Shown here in pieces: positions 10,444 through 19,441 of a stretch of DNA of 35,685 bases (positions are counted from its first letter, which is position 1; each line of letters starts with the position of its first letter). This DNA comes from Teratosphaeria epicoccoides. Its lineage: Eukaryota > Ascomycota > Dothideomycetes > Mycosphaerellales > Teratosphaeriaceae. The stretch is from assembly GCA_021401465.1 (NCBI GenBank), contig JADDMT010000211.1, positions 1-35,685 on the forward strand, read 5' to 3'. The notes beneath the pieces were generated by a model, which worked only from the letters and a program-made list of their open reading frames with translations, did no database searches and was not told the DNA's origin. The translations under genes and the position numbers were made by a program.

Positions 10444-11104
10444 TCACGCCGCAGCAGTAGCTGGGACATCAGAAGGCATCTTCTCGATCTCGATCTTTGG
10501 CATCTCTGCACCAGTACCACCGAGATCCGTGGCCTTGGCCTTGGGGTTCTTCTTGTAGTAATTTTGGATGGCAGACTTGATGCCGTCCTCTGCCAACATG
10601 CTACAGTGCACTATTACGGAACGTCAGTCTGATGCTCACACCTCCTTCATTCCGATATGACTTACACTTGACCGGCGGCAAACACAACTCCTTGGCGATT
10701 TCTGTGTTCCGTATCCGTCCCGCCTGCTCCAACGTCATACCTTTCACCAACTCGGTCAAATAACTGCTACTCGCAATCGCACTGCCACACCCAAACGTCT
10801 TGAACTTGACATCCGTGATCCGCTCGTCATTTGGGTCGACTTTAATCTGAATTTTCATGACATCTCCGCATGCGGGCGCACCGACAAGTCCAGTACCGAC
10901 GTCCTGCTCATTCTTGCCCATGCTGCCGACATTTCGCGGGTTGTTGTAGTGGTCCAAGACCTTCTCGTGGTATAAGCGGCGGGCGATGGCAGGCTGAGCG
11001 GCGGCAGTGCTGCGAAGGAAAGGTGTGGTGGCGGTCGGGCGGGCGGCGGATTGGAGCGCGCGAGACGCCTGCGCTGGCGCCGTCGATAGCACTCTCTTGA
11101 ACAT
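10444..11104 (-). CDS. ISU1: Mitochondrial iron-sulfur cluster scaffold protein Isu1 (IscU)
   Basis: Two exons, 11104..10666 and 10610..10444, joined over a 55-bp intron (GTAAG ... TAG) give 606 nt, 201 aa. Isu1 is the mitochondrial matrix scaffold on which 2Fe-2S clusters are built before transfer by the Hsp70/J-protein system. Residues 1 to about 45 are rich in Arg, Ser and Ala with almost no acidic residues, fitting a mitochondrial presequence, followed by the mature start YHEKVLDHYNNPRNVG. The three cluster cysteines are present, in APACGD, FGCGSA and LHCSML; the first also carries the conserved Asp. LPPVK, the known Hsp70-binding motif, is intact and sits right at the exon 1 end. The last about 40 residues (after AIQNYYKKNPK) are an Ala/Lys/Glu-rich tail longer than in yeast. 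Upstream in-frame codons to 11323 are probably 5' UTR. Confidence 0.95.
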
Positions 11105-11391
11105 CTTCTCAGTCTCTGCAGATGCTTTGGTAGTGTCTCTGATGGATCCGGGATGGTTGGCCGGGTTGAAAGTTATGTTGTAGGTGTCGAAGGCGACGGT
11201 CTTGGTAGAAAGAAGATGTATGTTTCTTTTCGACCCTTCTCCAGCAATGACCTCAGCCAAGGCCTCGGCCAATCGAAGGAGCTGCGTCGGAGGTAAGGCG
11301 TCACTCATGCGTGCCTTCCACATACGGACATTATGAGCTCACAGTGAGTTGAAGCGAACAATGCGCACGATAAGTCGATGGTCTCTGGAAG
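11105..11391. promoter_or_regulatory. Divergent upstream region between ISU1 (-) and the F-box-like gene (+)
   Basis: 287 bp separate the two divergent ATGs, so both promoters must fit here or overlap neighbouring transcripts. No specific box was recognised. Confidence 0.5.
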
Positions 11392-11988
11392 ATGGAACAC
11401 GAAAATAGCAGGACTGCCGGGCACATCATCAATGCAGCCCAGTCGACAAACACGACCGGCTCGAGGCTCCTGGACTTGCCACCGGAAATCCGAGAGCTCA
11501 TCTGGATCCATGCAGTAACAGAATGGTCTCCTCTCCCAGTCCCGCTGACTGGTCAGATCATCCTTCACCACAGCCCTATCCGTATGGACAGACTCAACCG
11601 TCCTCCGCCACCAGCCATCACCAGAGTCTCTCGCCTCACCCGCAACGAGTCTCTTCATCTATACTACAAGAACAACACCTTCGAATGCTGGCGACCGCTT
11701 TTCTGGCTCAACGACTGGGGCCAGTCCACCTTCATCGATTGGCTTAGCCATCTTGGCACAGAGAAGGTCAGCTGGCTGCAGGACATCATCTTGCTGTACA
11801 AGCATGAGAGCGAGCTCGAGCATGATGTTGAGGGGGCGCTTTTTGATCTCGGTGTGAATGTGCCAAGGGATGCGATCAGGGCGAGAAGGGAGCTGAGCGA
11901 GTATGAGATGTGCTATGAGGATTGGGGTTTGCCGAGGCATTTTGGAAGGAAGAGGAGGTCGATTCGGTGGATGGCTGCGAGTGGTTGA
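11392..11988 (+). CDS. Small F-box-like/2EXR-type protein
   Basis: Single-exon frame of 198 aa starting MEHENSRTAGH. Residues 25-40 (RLLDLPPEIRELIWIHAV) match the opening helix of a large ascomycete family of F-box-like proteins, usually written LPxEIRxxIW/Y. The family's second mark follows near residues 74-95: a PAITRVSRLTRNESLHLYY segment, then an aromatic NTFECWRPLFWL. Such proteins are numerous in dothideomycetes and most have no assigned role; adaptor function in ubiquitin ligases is only a possibility. The C-terminus is basic (FGRKRRSIRW). Length is at the short end of the family but nothing looks broken. Confidence 0.75.
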   Translation: MEHENSRTAGHIINAAQSTNTTGSRLLDLPPEIRELIWIHAVTEWSPLPVPLTGQIILHHSPIRMDRLNRPPPPAITRVSRLTRNESLHLYYKNNTFECWRPLFWLNDWGQSTFIDWLSHLGTEKVSWLQDIILLYKHESELEHDVEGALFDLGVNVPRDAIRARRELSEYEMCYEDWGLPRHFGRKRRSIRWMAASG

Positions 11989-12651
11989 GAGCACGAAGGG
12001 CTGGGAACGTGCAATCTTGGACCTGGTCGCTTTCTATTGGGTGACCTGGCAGATGCGCTTTGCGACGAACATCTTGAGTTGACAAGTCGGATGTTTGACT
12101 GTTCGATTGACTGATGTTGTCACCAACTGTGAATCTTTGTGCGACGAAAAGGAGCGCCAGATGGCTGACGAGGCCCGGACTCTTGACTGCTGTTACATTT
12201 GGACGTGACTAGCAAGCAGTCGAGTGGCATGCCGAACAAAGGCATCTCGGCTTGACGATGAACCGAACGTCTCAGCATATTGAAATTCCAGCAGTTTTCT
12301 GCAATTCTGATTTGTCCGACAAAGCCTCCTCTCGGTTTCGTCAGATGACATGAGCAACGAGCGACGAGCAGTGGAATGACTAATCAGGCGCTGGCGTTAA
12401 CCAACGCCAGAGTTCAGGTTGACATGTTCACGTTGTTCTCTAGATCCTTCATCTTAGCACACCTACTTGGCCAGATTACTTGGGAGTTGTCCGCAACTGG
12501 AGCCATTATCTCTTGCCTTTCGCAATGACTGATCAGGCACTGCTCCAGCCTTCAGAGAAGCTGCAAAAAAGGTCAAGCTTCGAGAGCTGAAGACACTCAA
12601 CTTGGTCCGTGCGCACTAACGTGTATGCGCCTGTGAGAATCGGATCCAAAG
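11989..12651. other. Intergenic, no gene recognised
   Basis: 663 bp downstream of the F-box-like gene. Apart from the inverted repeat listed separately I see no coding frame, RNA gene or named signal. Confidence 0.5.
12391..12410. repeat. Short perfect inverted repeat
   Basis: CTGGCGTT and AACGCCAG are exact reverse complements separated by AACC, a stable 8-bp hairpin. It lies about 400 bp after the F-box-like stop, too far for an obvious 3'-end role. Function unknown. Confidence 0.7.
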
Positions 12652-13065
12652 ATGCCTTTGCAGGACTATATTCGATGTGCGGATGACGATCTTAGCCATT
12701 TCCTACAAACCCATTCATCTTTGCACAGACCCAACCTATCGAACCTTGCTACTACGGGAACCACCACCGCCATCGCTGACGTCTCAGGCCTCCTTGCAAC
12801 GGGACCGACCTCTTCGAAGTCCTTCGCCTGCCGCCAGATCAGCCAGAACTCCTTACGCCTTTTCTTTGAGGATTTTGGCAATGTCATTCTGGCGACTCCG
12901 AAGCTTCATGACGTTCGAGCAAAGGCCTTGACTTCTTTCAAGACTTCACCTGCGTCACTGGTCCATTCGTATACTATGGTTGAGCCGAGCAGTGGAAGGG
13001 GTGCAGCAGGAGATTGGCCTCTTGAGAGACGATCTCGCTATCGGGCACAGAACGTATCATCCTGA
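12652..13065 (+). CDS. Doubtful hypothetical ORF, 137 codons
   Basis: An ATG-initiated frame (MPLQDYIRCADDD) with no recognised domain, signal peptide or membrane segment. Composition is Ser/Thr-rich in the first half. The opposite strand also has a short open frame over 12666-12887, so openness alone says little. It may be chance, or a remnant exon. Listed only because nothing else occupies the interval. Confidence 0.2.
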   Translation: MPLQDYIRCADDDLSHFLQTHSSLHRPNLSNLATTGTTTAIADVSGLLATGPTSSKSFACRQISQNSLRLFFEDFGNVILATPKLHDVRAKALTSFKTSPASLVHSYTMVEPSSGRGAAGDWPLERRSRYRAQNVSS

Positions 13066-13271
13066 TCATGACGGCTTGAGTGCGCTCTGGCAGCTATGAG
13101 CTTGCGAGATTTAGGCAACAGACTCCGTCTCATTTGCCGCGCACGTCTTGATTCGATGCAGCAGAAAGGGTTAGACCTATTTTGGGTCAGGAAAACGTTC
13201 TTACAATACTTTATAATGGCCAACTGGGTTCTGTCTCCATCCGACCCACGTACCGTGCAAAGATCACACCC

Positions 13272-13679
13272 CTAAGCAACCCTCAGGTCCTCCGCCATGC
13301 CCCTCAAATAATCCTCATGCCCCATGCCTCTCCCATCAACAATCTTGGCCGCCTTCTCGACAAGCCCCGCCCCAATATCCCTCCACTCTCCACTCCCCTG
13401 CTCCGCCTCCCGACACCTCTTCAACGCTCCAATCACAGCAGGATTATCGATCCTCGCCTGCCTGATGACACGGTCGAAAAAGGCCTGCTTGTAATCAACC
13501 GCCTCAAGCAAGAACGCCATAATCCTCTGCGCACGGTACTCAGCTCCAGTTCTGCGACAGATGCAGCTGGCCCACGCCAGGAGCTGGATCAGTCTGGTCT
13601 TATGATGGAAGTCGAGATCTGTAATGCGGGTTGGTTGCCAGCCAGACGTGGTGGCGCTGGTTCGGGTTGATGTCGTCAT
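13272..13679 (-). CDS. Hypothetical protein, about 135 aa
   Basis: A minus-strand frame starting MTTSTRTSATTSG (13679; another ATG at 13694 adds five residues). After a Ser/Thr-rich start it looks like a small globular helical protein: RLIQLLAWASCICRR near residues 29-43, then MAFLLEAVDYKQAFFDRVIRQARIDNPAVI, and a Gly/Glu/Arg-rich end. Codon use and regular amphipathic spacing suggest a real gene. I do not recognise the family. No signal peptide is evident. Confidence 0.5.
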   Translation of the reverse strand: MTTSTRTSATTSGWQPTRITDLDFHHKTRLIQLLAWASCICRRTGAEYRAQRIMAFLLEAVDYKQAFFDRVIRQARIDNPAVIGALKRCREAEQGSGEWRDIGAGLVEKAAKIVDGRGMGHEDYLRGMAEDLRVA

Positions 13680-13694
13680 GTCTTGAGTTCGCAT

Positions 13695-14663
13695 ATGTTC
13701 ACGAGTTGAATGAGTCTATGGTAGGCTCCAAGTCTTCCGCATGGCACGACACCGACATATTTGAAGCGATAGAAGGCGCGACATTGTCTTGCAGCCTTTG
13801 TGCTCTGTCCGCATTGTCCGCATTGTGACGGAACACAATCCCAGGTGTCTGACGACGCAGTGTAGCTGAGACAGCGAGATAGATTCCACGCGAGTGCCGA
13901 AGTCTCATACCCTGTGCAACCACCATTCGCGGCGTGCAATCAGAGAAATCAAGCGGGTGCCGAAGTCTCATACTACCTTGTGCAATCTCTACTCGCAATG
14001 TGCAACAAGAGAGATCAAGCGAGTACTCAGCAGCGCTGCAAAAGTGACACTACACAATCAACCTCGCAAAAATGTCTCGGCACCTGTTCGGCTTGTCGAC
14101 AGTGCAAGTATATATTTAATAGTTCCAAGTCAGTATTCCATCAAGCGAAACGTCACAAATAGAGTCCAACCCCCTGAAAAGGAGGAAGCGGTCATGAGCT
14201 CCACGGCTTAGCTGCAAAGTAGTCGATTTGTTTCCTTGGCTACCGTGATGAATTGATTGATCGAGTTTGTTTTTGGCTTATTCGATCTGAGGCTTGAGCG
14301 TGGCAGGCTGGGATCGAGCTTTATTATGCTGCAAGACGTAAACTTCTGACATTCGACACCTCGATAGCAATGTCCATCAACCTGGCCTGGAAGGCGGGAT
14401 GTCGTTTTGGTAGGTTGGGTTCGAGTGTCTGCTATGGACCAAGCGGCGAGTGGGAATCGAAGGATCAGAGCCGATTGATCCTCCAGCAAGGATCTGCAAC
14501 GTTTCGATCTGTCGGAATGCAAGATGTCGGCAATCGTCACCAAGAATAAGCACCAAATTTCATTCCGACCACTTCTGTGCATTGTCGCGCCAGGGAAACG
14601 TATTCCACACGTGCATTTGCTTATGCACAGTGTGCTGTCGGCTTAAACATCTTGACCGTGATC
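13695..14663. other. Intergenic, with a short tandem repeat
   Basis: Nearly 1 kb between the hypothetical gene and COQ9. Short open frames on both strands lack any domain. It contains a degenerate tandem repeat at 13891-14025, and a doubled TGTCCGCAT unit near 13806. The right end should hold the COQ9 3' UTR. Confidence 0.5.
13891..14025. repeat. Imperfect tandem repeat, about 63-66-bp unit, two copies plus a stub
   Basis: Units begin CGAGTGCCGAAGTCTCATAC at 13891 and CGGGTGCCGAAGTCTCATAC at 13954; a truncated third begins CGAGTACTC at 14020. Each full unit also carries TTGTGCAA or CTGTGCAA and ends in an AGAGANATCAAG stretch. The spacing of 63 then 66 bp fits a small insertion in copy two. 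Probably noncoding. Confidence 0.8.
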
Positions 14664-15425
14664 TCATATCCTCACACCCTTACTCCTCATCAGATTTACC
14701 AACCCTCCAGCCTGAAACCCCGCCCACTGCAATGTCCCACTCAACGCTCCACCCACCGTCCTCAACTCCTCCAACCTCCTATCCAAAAACTGCTCCGTAT
14801 CCCTAAACTCCGTACTCTGATCCGTCATCTGGAACATCTCCGTCGCCGCATAAATCGCCGACAGCGACGCTCTCTTGGTATACCACGAGCTATCCACTGA
14901 CACATCACCCGCTAAGAACCAAGTTTCATCAGACAGCGCCGCGAGTTCTTTAAGGGACGTGGGGATGTTCTCCGCTAGGGACATGAGGGCAAGAGCTTCC
15001 TGCCATCGTCCCACCACGCCGGCGTCTGCGTTCGCGCGTAGACGCTCGAGGACAAGGCTGCGGACTTTGCGGCCGACACCCCATTTGGGATCGGAGGGAA
15101 ATTGTATTCGGTCTTTGAGGCCTAGGCGTTGGGTTACGAGGTGGTATTTGACGATCTCGAAGGCGCCTTTGGGGAAGAGGTTGGTGGAGATGTCGAGGTA
15201 TCCTGCGTCTTTTGCTCCGAGAGCGAGACAGTGCTGGGTGAAGCCAGATGTTGGCACGTGAGATAAGGCAGATGACAGTATTGCGGATTCAGCTTCGCGG
15301 TATGGTAGTGGTTGAGTCTCTTCATAGGAGTGGTAGTATGCTCGTTGCGGCTGGAGGAGTAGCGGACGGAGATTTGCCGGCACCCGTAAGACGCTTCGAA
15401 GAGGCATGGCAGTCGGAAGAGACAT
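14664..15425 (-). CDS. COQ9: Ubiquinone biosynthesis protein Coq9
   Basis: Single exon, 253 aa from the ATG at 15425 (MSLPTAMPLRSV); a second ATG six codons on is possible. Coq9 is a TetR-fold lipid-binding protein of the mitochondrial CoQ synthome that presents intermediates to Coq7. The first about 25 residues are basic and hydroxylated without acids (mitochondrial targeting). SGFTQHCLALGAKDAGY and LFPKGAFEIVKYHL lie in the N-terminal half. The C-terminal half has the family hallmark DETWFLAGDVSVDSSWYTKR, then AIYAATEMFQMTDQS and a DTEQFLDRRLEE helix. Length is normal for the family. Confidence 0.92.
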   Translation of the reverse strand: MSLPTAMPLRSVLRVPANLRPLLLQPQRAYYHSYEETQPLPYREAESAILSSALSHVPTSGFTQHCLALGAKDAGYLDISTNLFPKGAFEIVKYHLVTQRLGLKDRIQFPSDPKWGVGRKVRSLVLERLRANADAGVVGRWQEALALMSLAENIPTSLKELAALSDETWFLAGDVSVDSSWYTKRASLSAIYAATEMFQMTDQSTEFRDTEQFLDRRLEELRTVGGALSGTLQWAGFQAGGLVNLMRSKGVRI

Positions 15426-15654
15426 CTTTGATGTAGCGTTGATGCCGTTTGGAGACGTGCTGAGTATTTGATGAACATTCAATTACATCCGTAGTCGGAG
15501 TGAGGTACAAGCACAGCGATGGTGTCCATCAATATTTGGAGCACTACTTCTAAATATTGATGGACAGTTCACCAAAGGTTGTGAATGTGCACCTCGCGAA
15601 AATGAATTATGCTCGCGGCTATATCCGCTATGCGGTAGCACTCCCTGCCGAACG
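15426..15654. promoter_or_regulatory. COQ9 upstream region and FAT1 3' flank
   Basis: 229 bp between two minus-strand genes. Near 15524-15560 the sequence carries ATCAATATTT and, after a short gap, AAATATTGATGG, an inverted repeat that could form a hairpin between the genes. Confidence 0.5.
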
Positions 15655-17679
15655 TTACATCCTGGCACTCCCCTTCTCCAACATGCTCCAGTCTTCCCGT
15701 TGAAACGGTACATACGCTTGCGTACCCGGCCTCCACCACAGAAACACATCCTCCCCTCCCTCCTTCTCCATTGTACCCACCTTCCCAGGATCCACTCCTT
15801 CGTTTCGTAACGGCACCTTGTTCTGCTTGTGATTGTGAATATGCGAGCTCCGCTTCTGTATTCTCAGGAATACTGGCACCGCGTACCTCGGCAACCTCTC
15901 CTGACAATGCTTCAGTAAGTCCGTGAGGTACTTCTCATCCACACTCGAAGCTGGAAGCTCCGGCGAAAGTTGCAGTGCGGCGCAGCCTGCTCGGCCTTCA
16001 TGCCCGGGCACTTCGACGCCGTACACGTTGGCTTCTGCGATACCAGAGAAGCGACCCAGCGTTTCTGCCACTTCTGCAGTCGAAACGTTCTCGCTCTTCC
16101 AACGAAAAGTGTCGCCCAGGCGGTCCATGAAGTACCAATGGCCGTCATTGCTGCGGCGGAGGGCGTCTCCGCAGCGGTAGTAGAGATCACCTTTCTGGAA
16201 CACGTCCGTGGCGAAGCGTTTGTTGGTCGCTTCTTCGTTCTTCCAATAGCCTCCGAAATCCGACTTCCCTTTCACGGCTACGAGAATCTCACCGCCTTCT
16301 TCGTAGGGCATGCGCTCAGCGAAGCCAGTCTGCGGGGAGCGGTAGATGTCGCCTGTCTCATGGTTGATGCGAACGGGAATGTAGACATTATCCAGGAGGC
16401 GGCGGAAGATCAGGCCGTGGTGCCCTACGCAGCCGGCCGTGTAGACGTTGCGGGACCAGACGAGGAGGGAAAACATGCCTTCGGAGGAGTTGAAGAATTC
16501 GGCGACTTCGGGGATATTGAACCTCTGCTGAAACTTGGTCCAGATGTCTGGTCTCAGTCCATTCCCGTACGCAACTCGAAGTTTGTGCTTGCGTTCCAGG
16601 GGGTGCGGCGGGGCGGCAAGGAGATAACGCGCCGTTTCGCCAACGTAGATGAACATTGTGGCGCCGGAGTCGTGGATGTCGGGCCAGAAGTTCTTGACGG
16701 AAAAGCGGGGGGCGATGGCGCAGGCTATACCGGCGAGCAGGTTGACGGAGGTGGTGATGATGCCTGTGCCGTGGTAAAGGGGCATGGGAGAGTACCAGCA
16801 GTCGTGGCCGCGACGTTGAGCAAAGGGAGGTTCCTGTAGGGTGCCAATAAGGTGGACGCGGGAGAGGGTGAAGGGGCAGCCTTTGGGCAGGCCTGTCGTG
16901 CCTGTCGTTCGAAAACGTCAGCGTGCAGGTTTTGAAGACTGAGTGGCTAATGGGACATACCGCTGGTGTATATCAGAGCGTAAGGCCAATCAGGCTTCAT
17001 ACCCTTTCTTAGCTCATCTCCGGGCACAATAACCGGCCTGGCCTCCACATCCGCCTTCAGATTCGCATTGAGCACCACAATCTCCGCTCCCATCGCCGCA
17101 ATCTCGCCTTTACTCCCTTCGATTCTCCCTCTACACCCCACGTCCTCGTCCACAATGATCAGCTTACTATCCGCAACCTTCAAACAATGCATCAATGCCG
17201 TTGCCTCTAGATTGTAATTGATCAACGCCGGTCCAGCACCAATAGAAAGGAGCGCGAACATGATCATTATGAATTCCGCAGAATTGGTCAGGTACATTGC
17301 GACCAGATCACCTGGTTGGATCCCGCGGGAGAGCAGCCATTGCGCGTACCGGGCTGTCTGGTCGTGAAGCTCCTTGAACGTCCAGCTGCGCTCGCGAGTC
17401 CATATGGCGCGGTCGTTGGGTTGACGAGCGCATGTTTCCGAGAGAATGTACCAAGGTGAGAGGCGGCCTTCTTGGACTGATGTTTTATTTTGTCAGCCGG
17501 GATTTGCAGAAACCTCCTCCATGCCCCTCAAACATACGTGCTTTCCCATAAATTCGCTCCGTCCGCTTTATTTTCAGTATGGTCCTCGCATCTCGGCTAA
17601 ACTGATATTTGCCATTGAGGTATGCCGCAGCGGCAAAACCTGCAGCTGCTAAGGGGCGGATGGAATTACTAAAAGCCAT
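15655..17679 (-). CDS. FAT1: Fatty acid transporter / very long-chain acyl-CoA synthetase, Fat1/FATP type
   Basis: Three exons, 17679..17538, 17476..16961 and 16901..15655, with introns of 61 bp (GTATGT...CAG) and 59 bp (GTATGT...CAG), give 1905 nt, 634 aa. Family members activate long and very long-chain fatty acids to CoA esters and aid their uptake, at membranes of the ER, peroxisome or cell surface. The N-terminus has a short Ala/Gly-rich hydrophobic stretch (PLAAAGFAAAAYL). The AMP-binding signature YTSGTTGLPKG spans the second intron, which splits its Gly codon. Further marks are MPLYHGTG, YRCGDALRRSNDGHWYFMDR and the FATP motif DTFRWKSENVSTAEV. The end (QAYVPFQREDW) is the usual Fat1 C-terminus. 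Fungal relatives are sometimes named after the cephalosporin epimerization component CefD1; nothing nearby suggests a beta-lactam pathway. Confidence 0.92.
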
Positions 17680-18471
17680 CGACCTGGCTGACTACAAGTA
17701 GACGAGGATCCCCTTGTTCAACAAGCTTACTTCTCCAATGCGAAGGGGAGGTCAGGAATGTATTCGTCAACAACGAGGACTACACGATGCGATTGAGTAC
17801 GAGAGAAAGTCCTTGTAATATTCCTGCTACAATTTCAACTTTCCCATCACAACACATCAACCTTGGTAATGTGCTTCGGGTTCGAAGTTTCGACGAGAAG
17901 CGCGGAGAACTAGCCAATGTTTAGACCGAGGTTGTGCGACCGAAAGGGTAACTATGGGCCTTCACGAATGTGGTATACGCGTGTAGTATCTGATGAGGTC
18001 TTTGCAAGGTTTCTGCCAGCTGTACGAGGTGTATCCGAGGACTTTGACGTTCGCACAATCTCATCGTCAAGAAATGTGTAATCATGAACCTCGTTGGTTG
18101 CGCTGGCTGGTTGGGGCTGTTGTAACGATCAATGCAGCCTCGAAGCCGTGCAACTTGCACAGCATGTGCGGTGACAGACAGACAAGGTCGCGGTTGAAGT
18201 GTTCTGTATCATTACACAGACAAACCAAGTGATATTGCCCATATTGGATCCTACCAGCAATGCCTTAGCTTTATTTGGCAGGATCGAAGTGCTCCAATGG
18301 CACTTTCGTAATTGCTTGACGGGATTGCTACGTCGACCACATGGATACTTCTGACGCTTTATCGTGGCGACGCCAGTCTCGGATGCCCTACGCCACTATT
18401 CATACACCATGCACATGGTCCATCCGAAAAGCACGCCCCAACGCCGCGCTTGCACAACGACCCACACACAC
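17680..18471. other. Intergenic, FAT1 upstream region and RPB5 3' flank
   Basis: 792 bp. Short open frames on both strands lack domains. It should hold the FAT1 promoter and the RPB5 3' UTR; no specific element is recognised. Confidence 0.5.
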
Positions 18472-19210
18472 CTAAATAGCCCACCTGTAACTCGCGTACC
18501 TTCCCGCCGTCTCACTCTTTCTAATAATTTTCACCACCTGCCCCCTCTTCAACCCCAAATACCTCGCCATCGGATCATCCACCCTAATCCTCGGCAACTG
18601 CGTCTCCTTCAACCGATACCGCTCCAACAACCTCTTCTTATCCTCTGGACTCAACAACGTGTGCTTCGGCACCAACTCATGCCTCGAGATATTCACCAGC
18701 AGATCCTCCTCCTGAAATACCTCCATGTGTATCGGCAGGATGCTTGGGATGATCTTCATCGCGCTAGAAGTGGGTTTCGCGAGTGTCACGAAGATGCCTG
18801 TGCGGTAGTTCTTTTCGCTCAGGAGCTGGGCAAAGGATTTCAGCTGCTTGATACCGATGGAAGTGTCGCCGCTGAACTCGACATGGATGGTGCCGATGTC
18901 GGGTTCTGGGTCTGGTTGGCTGGGACGAGGGAGCGGTGTGTACTTTTTGAGCATCTCGGGGGTTGGGCGGGCGGTGAAGGCCATTTTCGCGCGTTGAGGG
19001 GCGCCGGATTCGTCGCTGAATTGGTCGCGGAACTCATTGAGTGTGAGGTTGCATTCTTCCTCTGTCAACTCGTAGCCCTGCGACCAGATTAGCGAGGGAT
19101 TTGGTTAGGTAGAAAGTTCGCGCGCGCACTCTATCCGCACACATCTGTTTGACCGTTTTCATGATGCGCCATAGTCGTGACAGCTCACGCTGGACCGTGT
19201 CCTCACTCAT
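18472..19210 (-). CDS. RPB5: RNA polymerase I/II/III shared subunit Rpb5 (RPABC1)
   Basis: Two exons, 19210..19130 and 19077..18472, with a 52-bp intron (GTGCGC...CAG; CTAAT inside as likely branch site), give 687 nt, 228 aa. Rpb5 sits in the lower jaw of all three nuclear polymerases. Exon 1 encodes MSEDTVQRELSRLWRIMKTV; exon 2 opens GYELTEEECNLTLNEFRDQF, the expected N-terminal jaw domain. The C-terminal assembly domain is intact: HELVPKHTLLSPEDKKRLL, then QLPRIRVDDPMARYLGLKRG and the hallmark RKSETAGRYASYR at the end. Slightly longer than the 215-aa yeast protein because of a Pro-rich insert near residues 60-80. The second intron base pair is GTGCGC rather than GTAAGT-like, but the joined reading is unambiguous. 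Confidence 0.95.
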
Positions 19211-19441
19211 CGTTGTAATTCCCGGTGCTCCTTTGGCGTGATGTATGCGATCGGACAATATCTCGGTGTAGATGAGAGCAGCGACGTAGAATGCAGATGG
19301 ACGGTGAAGAGTAAGTAAGGCAGGTAGATCTTGCAGCTTGCTTGTGATTCTTCGCAATCTTCGGCTGCACTTGCCTAAACTCCGGCAAATTACCTTCGCG
19401 TCCATGCGCGCCTCATGTTTGTCGCTCCACAAATTCATCAC
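19211..19441. promoter_or_regulatory. Bidirectional promoter between RPB5 and PPM1
   Basis: The start codons of RPB5 (minus) and PPM1 (plus, second ATG) are 231 bp apart, so the two housekeeping genes share this region. I saw no canonical TATA box. Confidence 0.6.

Noticed and set aside
11105..11323. N-terminal extension of Isu1 in frame
   Set aside because: The ATG at 11104 is followed by a good mitochondrial presequence; the extension resembles no IscU and includes acidic residues.
13891..14025. CRISPR-like array
   Set aside because: Only two units, no uniform spacers, and a fungal nuclear context.
14395..14440. GGTTCGAG as a tRNA T-loop
   Set aside because: No matching acceptor stem, D-arm or anticodon arm could be drawn around it.
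15970..16839. 289-codon plus-strand frame
   Set aside because: Fully antisense to the well-supported FAT1 exon 3; no domain.
15655..17679. Part of a beta-lactam or other secondary metabolite cluster, because relatives are named CefD1
   Set aside because: Neighbours are COQ9 and RPB5, with no biosynthetic partner genes; Fat1 motifs explain the gene.
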